A stretch of 64,000 nucleotides of DNA from Terriglobia bacterium. Its GTDB lineage: Bacteria > Acidobacteriota > Vicinamibacteria > Vicinamibacterales > CAVVIG01. The stretch lies in contig JAIQFX010000005.1 in assembly GCA_020073005.1 (NCBI GenBank), forward strand, positions 1 through 64,000. The letters run 5' to 3'. Positions 53,265 to 62,023 of this stretch are shown in pieces. Below the pieces are notes generated by a model, which did no database searches, was not told the DNA's origin, and saw only the letters and a program-made list of their open reading frames with translations. A program made the translations under genes and the position numbers. Numbering within the stretch: the stretch's first letter is position 1; every line of letters begins with the position of its first letter.

Positions 53265-53633
53265 GTGATCAAGACCATCGTCAAACTCGCGATCGTGGCC
53301 GTGATCGCCAACGCCGCCTGGCATGCCTTCGTGCCGTACTCCGCGCATTTCAAGTTCAAGGACGCGGTCGAAGCGGCCTCGCAGTACGGGTCCGAGAAAC
53401 CCGACGATGAGCTGCGGGCGAAGGTCCTGGAGATCGCGGCCGAGCACGACGTGCCGCTCACGCCCGAAGGATTCACGCTGAGGCGTGACTTGAAGCACAC
53501 GATCATCGACGGGTCCTACGTGCAGCCCATCGAGATCTTTCCTGGGTTTTCGTATCCCTACACGTTCACGTGGCACACCGACACGTTCGCCCTGCAGCCG
53601 CCGAAGGTCGACGACCTACTCGCGCCGAAGTAG
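53265..53633 (+). CDS. DUF4845-like small membrane-anchored protein
   Basis: A 122-residue protein with an N-terminal membrane helix (residues 4-22) and an extracytoplasmic alpha-beta domain (FKDAVEAASQYGSEKPDDEL, then EIAAEHDVPL). This size and layout, directly downstream of lepB, fits the DUF4845 proteins found next to signal peptidase genes in many bacteria. The start is GTG 53265. Its 3' end overlaps the convergent cyclodeaminase gene by 18 bases. The function is not known. Confidence 0.72.
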   Translation: MIKTIVKLAIVAVIANAAWHAFVPYSAHFKFKDAVEAASQYGSEKPDDELRAKVLEIAAEHDVPLTPEGFTLRRDLKHTIIDGSYVQPIEIFPGFSYPYTFTWHTDTFALQPPKVDDLLAPK

Positions 53634-54236
53634 GGACTCCGCCCGCTCGGCGCTGACGGCCGCGGCGGCCGCGAGCCGCGCGCGCTCCGCGCGAGCGCTC
53701 TCCGCGTACGGCGCATCCGATACGCTGCCGAGATTGATGTCGACGTTGAGGCCCGCGCCGTACAGTCCCGCGCGCAGCAGCGCCACGGCGACGCCGGCGT
53801 CGCTGGCCGCGGCGCCGTGCCCGCACGCGGCGACGGTCTCCGCGTGTTCGAGCGTGCGCGCCGAGAGACGCATGACGCCGAGCGGAGTGTCGGTCGCTGC
53901 GCGCAGCGCCCGCTGGATCGCCGCCTTGCGCGCCTGCTGTTCGTCCGGCGACGCCTTCGGCAGTTTGTAGGCGGCGACCACCTGGTCGTACGCGGCGGTG
54001 TCCGCGTCGATGGCGTCCATCAGCTGCCGGCGAAGCTCGCCGAGCGCCGCGGCCGCGCCCGTCAGCGCGGCGCGCTCGTCGCCGGACCCGCTGCGCGTTG
54101 TCGGCAGGCTCGCCACCATCTGCAACAACGAGGCGCCGACGGCCGACGCGAGCGCGGACGCGGATCCACCGCCGGGCGTCGGGTCCGACGAAGCGAACGC
54201 CGCGATCAGATCCCGCACGGAACGATCAACGAGCAT
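53616..54236 (-). CDS. cyclodeaminase/cyclohydrolase family protein
   Basis: A 206-residue all-helical protein matching the C-terminal (cyclodeaminase) half of formiminotransferase cyclodeaminase, with the family loop SSDPTPGGGSASALASAVG in part and CGHGAAASDAGVAVALLRAG near residue 145. The enzyme converts 5-formimino-THF to methenyl-THF and ammonia. ATG 54236 overlaps the end of hutI by 11 bases. The pairing places one-carbon recovery next to histidine breakdown. No formiminotransferase half is present in the window. Confidence 0.87.
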   Translation of the reverse strand: MLVDRSVRDLIAAFASSDPTPGGGSASALASAVGASLLQMVASLPTTRSGSGDERAALTGAAAALGELRRQLMDAIDADTAAYDQVVAAYKLPKASPDEQQARKAAIQRALRAATDTPLGVMRLSARTLEHAETVAACGHGAAASDAGVAVALLRAGLYGAGLNVDINLGSVSDAPYAESARAERARLAAAAAVSAERAESLLRRE

Positions 54237-55476
54237 GACAGACACGTCCTCTCTTGACGACCGCGCGGATGGGCTCGGCGCCGACGCGGATCAGATCCAC
54301 GGCGGGACCGTCGACGATGACGGCGTCCATGAGCTTGCCGGGCTCGAGGCTGCCCGCGCGATCCTGCCGGTCGAGCGCGTACGCCGCGTTGATGGTCGCG
54401 CCGACCAGCGCTTCCTCGAACGTGAGGCCCATCGTGAAGCAGGCGAGCGCCATCGCGAACGGCATCGACGGCGAGAAGCCGCCGCCCGGATTGACGTCGG
54501 TGGCGAGCGCGACGGCGACGCCGCGATCCATCAGCATCCGCGCCGGCGCGGAGCGGCCGAGCTTCAGATAGAAGGACGCGATCGGCAGGAGCGTCGCGAC
54601 GACGCCGGCCCCGGCCAGGCCGTCGGCGCCCGCCTCGTCGACGAAGATCAAGTGATCGGCCGAGCGCACGCGCAGGTCGGCCGCGACCCGCGATCCGCCG
54701 CTGCGCCCCAGCTCGTCGGCGTGGATGCGCAGCTTCAGGCCAGCCTCGCGCGCGGCGCCGAGGATTTCGCGCGATTCCTCGGGCGTGAAGACGCCCGTCT
54801 CACAGAAGACGTCGCACCACTCCGCGAGTCGCTCGCGCGCGACAGCGGGAATCATGTCGCGGATCACCAGATCGACGTACGCCCGCCGACGGTCGCGGTA
54901 CTCGACGGGCACTTCATGCGCGCCCATGAACGTCGGCGACACGTCGATCGCGTGATCGGCCGCGATCGTCCGCAGGACCCGCAACATCTTGATCTCGTCG
55001 GCCGTCGTCAGGCCGTAGCCGCTCTTGGCTTCGCACGTCGTGGTTCCGCAGCGCAGCATCTCGTCGAGCCGGGCCCGCGTCGCGTCCGCGAGCTCGGCTT
55101 CGGTCGCCGCGCGCGTGGCGGTGACGGAGGACACGATGCCGCCGCCGTCGGCGGCGATGTCGGCGTAGGTCGCGCCCGCGAGGCGGCGGCGCAGCTCGTC
55201 GCGGCGATCGCCCGCGAAGATCACGTGCGTGTGCGCGTCGACGAAGCCCGGCACGACCGCGCCGCCATTGGCGTCGACCATGACGGCCGTGTCCGTCAGC
55301 GTGCCGTCGCGCCGCCAGTCGGCGTCGCTGCCGACGAACACGATGATGCCGTCGCGCGCGGCCACGACGGCGCGTGACCGCGAACCGGCGTCGGCCTGCC
55401 GCCGGCCGATGCGCGGCGCCGGACCCTCGCAGGTCAGGACTTCAGAGGTGTTGCGGATGAGGAAGTCGGCGAGCAC
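54226..55476 (-). CDS. hutI: imidazolonepropionase HutI
   Basis: Amidohydrolase that opens 4-imidazolone-5-propionate in histidine degradation. The 416-residue TIM-barrel enzyme has the metal motif DAHTHVIFAGDR, EAKSGYGLTT, GAHEVPVEY, the HADELGRSGG metal His and the late ATDVNPGGGFSPSM with the metal Asp. All fit HutI. The start is GTG 55476. HutH and HutU genes are absent here, so the pathway is split or held elsewhere. Confidence 0.95.
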   Translation of the reverse strand: MLADFLIRNTSEVLTCEGPAPRIGRRQADAGSRSRAVVAARDGIIVFVGSDADWRRDGTLTDTAVMVDANGGAVVPGFVDAHTHVIFAGDRRDELRRRLAGATYADIAADGGGIVSSVTATRAATEAELADATRARLDEMLRCGTTTCEAKSGYGLTTADEIKMLRVLRTIAADHAIDVSPTFMGAHEVPVEYRDRRRAYVDLVIRDMIPAVARERLAEWCDVFCETGVFTPEESREILGAAREAGLKLRIHADELGRSGGSRVAADLRVRSADHLIFVDEAGADGLAGAGVVATLLPIASFYLKLGRSAPARMLMDRGVAVALATDVNPGGGFSPSMPFAMALACFTMGLTFEEALVGATINAAYALDRQDRAGSLEPGKLMDAVIVDGPAVDLIRVGAEPIRAVVKRGRVCHAR

Positions 55477-55493
55477 GAAGACATTGTAGATGG

Positions 55494-55769
55494 TTACAGC
55501 AGCGCCCTGATCCGTTCGGCGGTGACGCCGGCGATCGCGACGCGCTTTTCCCGGCTGCGCTCGCCGCTGAGGATGCGCACGGCGCGCCTGGGCACGCGCA
55601 GCGTCTCGGCGAAGAAGTCGATCAGCGCGTCGTTGGCGGCGCCTTCAACCGGAGGCGCGGCCAGACGGACGACGAGGGACTCGCCGCGGACGCCGGTGCA
55701 CTCGGATTTCTTTGCGCGGGGAATGACGCGGACGGCGAGCTCGACGCCGTCCGCGTTTTCCTTGATCAA
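55494..55769 (-). CDS. YggU family (DUF167) protein
   Basis: A 91-residue DUF167 protein with LAVRVIPRAKKSECTGVRGE, APPVEGAANDALIDFFAE and the ILSGERSREKRVAI core that defines the family. The biochemical role is not known. TTG 55769 is the start that gives normal length. The gene is 21 bases after divIVA, in the common yggS-divIVA-yggU order. Confidence 0.9.
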   Translation of the reverse strand: MIKENADGVELAVRVIPRAKKSECTGVRGESLVVRLAAPPVEGAANDALIDFFAETLRVPRRAVRILSGERSREKRVAIAGVTAERIRALL

Positions 55770-55790
55770 TGGACAGGCGCGGGCCCGGCG

Positions 55791-56339
55791 TCAGCCGAGC
55801 CGGCGCGCCTCGAGCGACTCCGGCGATTCGTGCGCCGCGTCGGCGTGACGCGGCCGGTGGAAGAGGATCTTCTCCTCGCGCTCGCGCGCTTCCTGCTCGC
55901 GCACGAACTCGAGCGTGTTGCGCAGTGTCTGGATCGTCGATTCGATGGACGTCTCGACGTCGCGGCGCTTCAGTTTCAGCCCGTCGATCTCGCGCTGGAC
56001 GTCTTCGAGCCGCGACTGCGTCTTCTCGAGCAACAGGTCCGATCGGCTTTCGGCGTCGCGGATGATTCGCCGCGCTTCCTGTTCGGCGCCGGCCTTGATG
56101 TCCTCCGAGATCCGCTGCGCGGTCGTCAGCGTGTTCTGGAGATTGCGCTCGTGCTCGCGATGCTCGTTGAGCACCGCCTCCATCCGCATCAGATCCTGGC
56201 GGAGCCGATCCGTTTCGAGCAGGGCCTGCTCGTAGTCCTCGGCGACGGCCGCCAGAAAGGTGGCGACTTCGACGCGATCGAAGCCCCGGAAGGCGAGCCG
56301 GAAGCGCTGCTGGCGAAGGTCGAGTGGGCTGACATTCAT
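55791..56339 (-). CDS. divIVA: DivIVA domain protein
   Basis: A 182-residue coiled-coil protein. The N-terminal lipid-binding DivIVA motif is seen as SPLDLRQQRFRLAFRGFDRV and EVATFLAAVAEDYEQAL, followed by a long heptad coiled coil (about residues 40-160). Such proteins mark curved membranes at poles and septa and recruit division or growth factors. It is encoded between yggS and yggU. Confidence 0.92.
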   Translation of the reverse strand: MNVSPLDLRQQRFRLAFRGFDRVEVATFLAAVAEDYEQALLETDRLRQDLMRMEAVLNEHREHERNLQNTLTTAQRISEDIKAGAEQEARRIIRDAESRSDLLLEKTQSRLEDVQREIDGLKLKRRDVETSIESTIQTLRNTLEFVREQEAREREEKILFHRPRHADAAHESPESLEARRLG

Positions 56340-56408
56340 AGTGAGCGTTCTCCCCGCTCACGTGTATCGGACGCAGCCTGTCCGTGCAATAGCCCGCAGG
56401 AGTGTGCG

Positions 56409-57107
56409 CTACCGGGCCCCGAAAATGGCCGTCCCGACCCGGACGATGGTGGCGCCTTCCTCGATGGCAATTTCGAAATCGTGGCTCATTCCCATCGACA
56501 ATTCCGTAAGCATCGAGGGGCTGACCCCGCGCGCCAGGAGGCGGTCGCGAACGGCGCGCAGCGCCCGGAAATACGGGCGTGCCGCCTCGGGATCCTCGAC
56601 CGCCGGCGGGATCGCCATGAGGCCGACGATGGCGACGGCGCGGGCCTGGGCGCCCGCCGCGAAGATCCCGGGCAGCTCTTCTTCGCGCGCTCCGAACTTG
56701 GTGATCTCGCCCGCGAGGTCCACCTGGACCAGTACCTCGAGCCTGCGTCCCGCAGTCACAGCCGCATCGTCCAGGAGCGGGACCAACGCCTCGCCGTCGA
56801 CCGACTGCACGACGTCGAAGCGCGCGCCGGCCTTCTTCGCTTTGTTCGACTGGAGATGACCGACCAGATGCCACCGGATGGGCAAACCGGCGGTCCGGTC
56901 CATTTTCTGCAGCGCTTCCTGGACTTTGTTCTCGCCGAACTCGGTCTGTCCGGCGTCGGCGGCCGCGCGCACCGCATCGGCGGGGAAGGTTTTGGAGATG
57001 GCGACGAGCCGGACGGAGGCGGGATCGCGATCCGCCCGGCTGGCGGCACGCGCGACGCGCGCGCGAACGTCGGCCAACCGGGAGCGGATCGTCGACGCGT
57101 CGGACAT
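56409..57107 (-). CDS. yggS: PLP homeostasis protein YggS
   Basis: A 232-residue alanine-racemase-fold protein that binds PLP and keeps B6 vitamers and amino acids balanced. Motifs: LVAISKTFPADAVRAAADAG with the PLP Lys, FGENKVQEAL, WHLVGHLQSNKAKK and the C-terminal LSMGMSHDFEIAIEEGAT (in part) and VRVGTAIFGAR. ATG 57107 is the family-like start; longer in-frame sequence upstream belongs to the opposite reading of the TPR gene. A 69-base gap with a small hairpin separates it from divIVA. Confidence 0.95.
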   Translation of the reverse strand: MSDASTIRSRLADVRARVARAASRADRDPASVRLVAISKTFPADAVRAAADAGQTEFGENKVQEALQKMDRTAGLPIRWHLVGHLQSNKAKKAGARFDVVQSVDGEALVPLLDDAAVTAGRRLEVLVQVDLAGEITKFGAREEELPGIFAAGAQARAVAIVGLMAIPPAVEDPEAARPYFRALRAVRDRLLARGVSPSMLTELSMGMSHDFEIAIEEGATIVRVGTAIFGAR

Positions 57108-57160
57108 TGTTGACAGCGCTGCGGTGCTCGAAGACTCGCTCCTCGCGCAGGTCGCGGGCG

Positions 57161-58135
57161 CTACTTCTTCAGCGTACCCAGAATGCCCTTCGCCGTCGCC
57201 GCGTTCGGGCCGGTCGGCGCCAGCTTGAGATACGTCTCGAATTCCGTCGCCGCGCCGGCGAGGTTGCCCTCGTTCACCAGCGCCATGCCGAGCTGATAGT
57301 GCGCCTCGGCGTGTTCCGGCTTCGCCGCGATCGTCGCCTCGAACTGCTTCTTCGCCTCGGCGATCTTGCCCGCGTTCCAGAGAATGACGCCCTGGTTGAA
57401 CATCGCGTCGGCGTTGCCGCCGCCCAGCGCGCCCGGCGCGCTGCCGGCGATCTCGGCCGCCTTGGCGCTCGCGACCTGCGCCTGATCGAACTTGCGCGTC
57501 GCGTTGTAGATGTTGGCGAGCCCGCTGTACGCTTCGCCGTAGTCGGGCTTGATCTCGATCGCCTTCTTGTACGCCGCCTCGGCCTTGTCGTAATCCTTCT
57601 TCTGCGATTCCGAGTAGGCGATGTTGTAGTAGCAGTCGAAGCACTTCTCGTTCAGTTCGGCCGCGTGCGTGAACTTCGCGATCGCCTCATCGTGATTGTT
57701 GGCGCGGCTCGCCGCCACGCCCTCTTCGAACGTCTTCTTCAGCTCGGCATTCTTCGCCGCCGCTTCAGGAGACGCGCCGCCGCCCGCGCCCGCGCCGATG
57801 ATGAGATTGGCGGCCGCCGGTCCCGCGATCCTCACGTTGACCGACACGACGTTGGACGGGATCTTGTCCTTCTCGGCGACGACCTTGTACGCGCCGGGCG
57901 ACAGGCCGATCTGGACGAACTCGCCCTTCTTGTCGGACTTCGTTTCGAAATGTCGGGAGCTGCCTTCGGCGTCGATCTTGATGACCGCGCCATCGACAGG
58001 TTTGCCGGACGCGTCCCGGACCGTTCCCCGCACCATCCCGGTGGACTGCGCGGCGGCGGGCAACGCGATCGCCAGCGCGAGCGCCGCGGCGCACGCCACC
58101 AGCCACAGCTGCCGGCCGTTCAATCGGCGGACCAT
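57161..58135 (-). CDS. exported TPR protein with carboxypeptidase-regulatory-like domain
   Basis: A 324-residue secreted protein. It has a signal peptide (cleaved near ALPAAAQ, residue 30), a carboxypeptidase regulatory-like beta-sandwich (about 33-110, MVRGTVRDASGKPVDGAVI in part) and then TPR repeats (about 130-310), for example CYYNIAYSESQKKDYDKAEA in pieces. ATG 58135 has a perfect AGGAGG five bases upstream. TPR-plus-CarboxypepD_reg proteins are common in soil Acidobacteria, but no specific role is known. Confidence 0.88.
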   Translation of the reverse strand: MVRRLNGRQLWLVACAAALALAIALPAAAQSTGMVRGTVRDASGKPVDGAVIKIDAEGSSRHFETKSDKKGEFVQIGLSPGAYKVVAEKDKIPSNVVSVNVRIAGPAAANLIIGAGAGGGASPEAAAKNAELKKTFEEGVAASRANNHDEAIAKFTHAAELNEKCFDCYYNIAYSESQKKDYDKAEAAYKKAIEIKPDYGEAYSGLANIYNATRKFDQAQVASAKAAEIAGSAPGALGGGNADAMFNQGVILWNAGKIAEAKKQFEATIAAKPEHAEAHYQLGMALVNEGNLAGAATEFETYLKLAPTGPNAATAKGILGTLKK

Positions 58136-58206
58136 GGAATCCTCCTGAAGCATGAGAGCAACTTTCACGCAAGGAATAGTTTACCCCCGTTCGCGCGGGG
58201 GAGGAA

Positions 58207-59472
58207 CTACTGGTAGTGCAGCGCCCGCACGGGGTCGAGGCGGGCCGCCTTCGTCGCGGGGTAGACGCCGAAGACGAGGCCGATCAAGACGGAGACAGAG
58301 AAAGACAGCAGCAGCGACCCGCTGGTCACGATCGTCGACCAGCCCGCGAAACTCGCGATGAGCCGCGACATGGCGACGCCCATCGCCAGGCCGATCGTCC
58401 CGCCCGCGACGGCAATCAGCGTCGTTTCCATCACGAACTGGCGGATGATGTCGGTCTGCCGCGCGCCGATCGCGCGGCGCAGACCGATCTCGGGTGTGCG
58501 CTCGAGAACGCTCGCCAGCATGATGTTCATGATGCCGATGCCGCCGACGAGCAGCGAGATCGACGCGAGCGCGACCATCACGATATCGAAGATGCGCTTC
58601 GTCCGCTGCTGCTCCGCGAGCAGCTCCGCGGGCACGACGAGCGCGTAGTCGTCGGCGCCGCGGTGCGACGTGGCGAGGATGCCGCGCACGGTGGCGGCGG
58701 CCGCGGTCACGTCGGCGTCCGGCTTCACGCGCAGATAGACGCCGTCGATCTCGTCGCGCATCGACGAGTAGTTGTCCTCGAGCCGGAACATCGCCGCGCC
58801 CGTCGGCACGTAGATCACGTTGTTGCGATCCTGCGCCGGCAATCCGGACGAATCGGTCTGCGCGACCGCCTGCGCGCCCGCGGCGCCGATGACGCGGAAC
58901 CACTGCTCGTTGACCTTGACGAAGCGGCCGACCGGATCGTCGAGCCCGAACAGATTCGTGCGCGCCGCGTCGCCGAGCACGCAGACGGCCTCGGAGCGCG
59001 CGCTTTCTTCATTCGTGAAGAACCGGCCGATCGACACGCGCAGGCCGCCGATGTACGCGTAGTTGGGATCGACGCCGAACACGGCCGGCATGTCCGCCTG
59101 CGGCTTCGGCACGAGCTTGCTCGGCGTGAAACGCTTGCGCGGCGTGAGCGAGTCCAGCCCCGCCACCGTCGCCTGCATCGCGCGCACGTCGTGGAACGTC
59201 AGTCCGGGCGACTGCTGCCGCACCTTGGCCCAGACGCTGCGGTCGGTCGACTCCCTCGCCTCGACGATCAGGTTGTGGACGCCGAGGTCTTCGATGAACG
59301 CCATCACCTGCTGCTGCGCGCCCGCGCCGATCGACAGCATCGACAGCACGGCCGCGACGCCGAAGATCATCCCGAGCATCGTGAGGAACGACCGCAGCTT
59401 GTGCAGGAGGAGATTGTCGAGACTGCGGCGGAGATCCGGCAGCCACGCGTTCGCGCGCGTGACGGCCTTCAT
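58207..59472 (-). CDS. MacB-like ABC transporter permease
   Basis: A 421-residue membrane protein with one N-terminal helix, a large periplasmic MacB_PCD domain (about residues 45-265) and three C-terminal helices (FtsX domain) containing GGIGIMNIMLASVLERTPEIG in part and RRAIGARQTDI. This is the mechanotransmission type of the MacB/LolCDE family. It overlaps the adaptor gene by 4 bases. No ATP-binding partner gene lies in the window. Confidence 0.92.
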   Translation of the reverse strand: MKAVTRANAWLPDLRRSLDNLLLHKLRSFLTMLGMIFGVAAVLSMLSIGAGAQQQVMAFIEDLGVHNLIVEARESTDRSVWAKVRQQSPGLTFHDVRAMQATVAGLDSLTPRKRFTPSKLVPKPQADMPAVFGVDPNYAYIGGLRVSIGRFFTNEESARSEAVCVLGDAARTNLFGLDDPVGRFVKVNEQWFRVIGAAGAQAVAQTDSSGLPAQDRNNVIYVPTGAAMFRLEDNYSSMRDEIDGVYLRVKPDADVTAAAATVRGILATSHRGADDYALVVPAELLAEQQRTKRIFDIVMVALASISLLVGGIGIMNIMLASVLERTPEIGLRRAIGARQTDIIRQFVMETTLIAVAGGTIGLAMGVAMSRLIASFAGWSTIVTSGSLLLSFSVSVLIGLVFGVYPATKAARLDPVRALHYQ

Positions 59473-60764
59473 CGCGACGCTCGCTGTCCGGCGGGCGCCG
59501 GCGGCCCGGACTTCGGACGCGCGCCCGGCGCGCGCGGATCGACGAGCGCGACTTCGACGCCGGGCTCCACGTTCTCGACAACAGCGAAGCTGTCCGTGCG
59601 CGCGCGGACGTGGACTTCCTTCGCGTCGAATCCCGCGCCCGACCGGACGTACACCACGGATCGGCCGCCGTTCTCGAAGACCGCCTGGCGCGGTACGTAG
59701 ATCGCGTCGTTCAGCGTCGCGCCCGCGATGGCGAGTTGCGCCGTGATGCCCGGGCGCACGCGCGGCCCGAGCCCGGTCACGTCGAACAGCACGTCAAACT
59801 GGCGAATGGGATCGTTGCCGAACGGATTGCGCCCCGCCACATTGCTTATGGCGCGCACGGAGCCCCGCAGCGTCACGCCCGGCAGCGCGTCCATCGTCAC
59901 GTCGGTCGGCTGGCCCGCGGCGACGTTCGCGCGATCGCCTTCCGGCACCTTCGCGCTGACCTCGACGCGCGACGTGTCGACGACGTCGGCCAGCGTCTGT
60001 CCGGAGAACGCCGTGTCGCCGGGCCGGTAGTCCGGGATCGGCATGCCGAAGAAGAGCGGTCCGCCGAACGCGTTCGTGTTCTCGCGCAGCACGACGACGC
60101 CGTCGAACGGCGCGCGGATGCGCAGGTTGTCGATGTTGCGCTGCGCGACTTGCACGGAGAGCTGAGCCTTGTTCTTCTTCTCGACCAGCACCGCCGTCGC
60201 CGCGCGCGAGGTGTCGCCGTGCGACCGCGCGTCGTTTTCGACCTGCGCGAGCTGCTGACGCGCTTCGTCGAGCAGCATCAGATTCTTCTTCGCGTCGATT
60301 GCGCTCAGCAGCTCGTTGCCTTCGGCGTCGAGCTCGGCGCGGCGGACTTCGAACCGCTGATGGACGAGCAGCAGCTCGTCCTCGGCCGCCTGCACGGCAT
60401 CCTGCGCTTCCGCCTTGACAATGTCCTGCTCGGCCTGCAGCAGATCGAACCGCGCCTGCTCGAGCGCGAACTCCTGATCGGACGGATCGAATTCGACGAC
60501 GACGTCTCCGGAGCTGACCCATCCGCCGGACGGCGCGATATTCACGACCTGCAGCGCGCCGCCGATCGGCGGCGCGAGGATCTGCGCCGAGCGTGCCGCG
60601 CGCAGCTCGCCGGTCGTGAAGACTTTCAGCTGCACCGCGCCACGCTGGACGCGCGCGGTGGGAATCGTCGCGGCGGCCGACGGTACGAGACGGTTCCACG
60701 CGACGACGATCGCGGCGCCGACAATCGCCATGATCGCGGTGACCAGCACGCCGCGGCGCTTCAT
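59469..60764 (-). CDS. HlyD/MacA-type periplasmic adaptor (1)
   Basis: A 431-residue membrane-fusion protein. It has an N-terminal helix (about residues 6-24), a lipoyl-type half (LKVFTTGELRAARSAQILAP in part), a long helical hairpin (about 95-200), the second lipoyl half NLRIRAPFDGVVVL, and beta-barrel domains. It overlaps the permease gene downstream by 4 bases and the next adaptor upstream by 4 bases, so all are one transcript. Confidence 0.92.
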   Translation of the reverse strand: MKRRGVLVTAIMAIVGAAIVVAWNRLVPSAAATIPTARVQRGAVQLKVFTTGELRAARSAQILAPPIGGALQVVNIAPSGGWVSSGDVVVEFDPSDQEFALEQARFDLLQAEQDIVKAEAQDAVQAAEDELLLVHQRFEVRRAELDAEGNELLSAIDAKKNLMLLDEARQQLAQVENDARSHGDTSRAATAVLVEKKNKAQLSVQVAQRNIDNLRIRAPFDGVVVLRENTNAFGGPLFFGMPIPDYRPGDTAFSGQTLADVVDTSRVEVSAKVPEGDRANVAAGQPTDVTMDALPGVTLRGSVRAISNVAGRNPFGNDPIRQFDVLFDVTGLGPRVRPGITAQLAIAGATLNDAIYVPRQAVFENGGRSVVYVRSGAGFDAKEVHVRARTDSFAVVENVEPGVEVALVDPRAPGARPKSGPPAPAGQRASR

Positions 60765-62023
60765 CGCGCGCTCCCCGCGAGGTCGTCGGGCTCTTTGAGC
60801 GCGACGCGATCGCCTTCAGTCAGGCCGCGCGCGATGGCGACCTGATCGCGCCCGCGCCGGAGCACGGTGATCGCGCGCGGTTCGACGTTCGATCCCTTGA
60901 CGACGTAGGCGACCGCGCGGCCGCCGCGCTGGAAGATCGCCCCGGCCGGGACGACGAGGACGCCGTTCAGCTGCTCGAGCTCGACGCGCGCCGTGCCGCT
61001 CATGCCCGATTTCAGACGGCCGTCGTTGTCGGCCATCGTGATGATGAGATCGAAGTTGCGCGTCGGCGGGAACGAACTGAAGTCCGGCCGCGCGATGAGC
61101 GAGATGTCGCTGACCGTTCCCTTCAGCTCGCGATCCGGCAGCGCGTCGACCCGCACGAGGACGCCGCGTCCCGATTGCAGCCGCGCGCGATCCACTTCGT
61201 CCACGTGGCACGCCATCTGAATCCTGGAGAGGTCGGGCAGCTCGGCGATCGGCGCGCCGAAGAACGCGCGGTCGCCCGGACGGAATTCCGGCGCGGACTG
61301 CGCGAAGACGCTGGCCGCGCGGCGATTGGGCAGCAGGGTGATCGGTCCCGTCGCGGGCGCCCGCACGGTCATCCCGGCCATCGTGCGTTCGGTCTCGCGC
61401 ACGTCGAACAGCGCCTTGTCGCGCTTCTGCCGCGCGCTCGCGACGTCGGCGGCCGCCGACGCGCGTTCGGACTCCAGCTTCTGTTCCAGCTCGCGCACGC
61501 CCTGCTCGGCGTCGGCCGCCTTGAGGGCGAGATGCTCCGCGTCGACGCGCGGCCGCAGGTCTGCGCCCTCGAGATCGAGTTTCGCGCGACCCGACGCCGA
61601 CTTCGATTGATCGAGCGCCGTCTGCGCCGCCTGCTCGCGCCGCCGCTGCTCGGCGACGGCCTTCTCGATTTCCGATTCGGCCTGCTTCAGCTCCGACTGC
61701 TTCTGCTCGAGCGTCCGCTGCTGCACGGTCGTGTCGAACTGGACGACGACGTCGCCGGCGTTGACGATGCTGCCGTTGCGCGCCAGCTCGATGATCTGCA
61801 GGTCCGAGCCGCCCGACATCGGCGCCGACAGCACGACCGATTTCACCGGGCGCACTTCGCCGCGCAGCTGCAGGTAGTCCACGAACGTGCCCTTGGCGAC
61901 CGCCGCCGTCGGCAGCGACGATCCGCCCGCGCGTCGCAATCGCGCGACACTGCTCACAGCGGCGACCGCGGCCGCGGCGACGAGCAACACGACGATGGCG
62001 CCGATCGCGCTGCGTTTCATCAT
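60761..62023 (-). CDS. HlyD/MacA-type periplasmic adaptor (2)
   Basis: A 420-residue membrane-fusion protein with an N-terminal helix (residues 5-25), lipoyl halves (YLQLRGEVRPVKSVVLSAP in part and GMTVRAPATGPITLL) around a long coiled-coil hairpin rich in Glu and Gln (about 90-195), and a C-terminal barrel with VLVVPAGAIFQRGGRAVAYV in part. ATG 62023 overlaps the upstream gene's stop by four bases; a second ATG follows at once. Confidence 0.92.
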   Translation of the reverse strand: MMKRSAIGAIVVLLVAAAAVAAVSSVARLRRAGGSSLPTAAVAKGTFVDYLQLRGEVRPVKSVVLSAPMSGGSDLQIIELARNGSIVNAGDVVVQFDTTVQQRTLEQKQSELKQAESEIEKAVAEQRRREQAAQTALDQSKSASGRAKLDLEGADLRPRVDAEHLALKAADAEQGVRELEQKLESERASAAADVASARQKRDKALFDVRETERTMAGMTVRAPATGPITLLPNRRAASVFAQSAPEFRPGDRAFFGAPIAELPDLSRIQMACHVDEVDRARLQSGRGVLVRVDALPDRELKGTVSDISLIARPDFSSFPPTRNFDLIITMADNDGRLKSGMSGTARVELEQLNGVLVVPAGAIFQRGGRAVAYVVKGSNVEPRAITVLRRGRDQVAIARGLTEGDRVALKEPDDLAGSAR

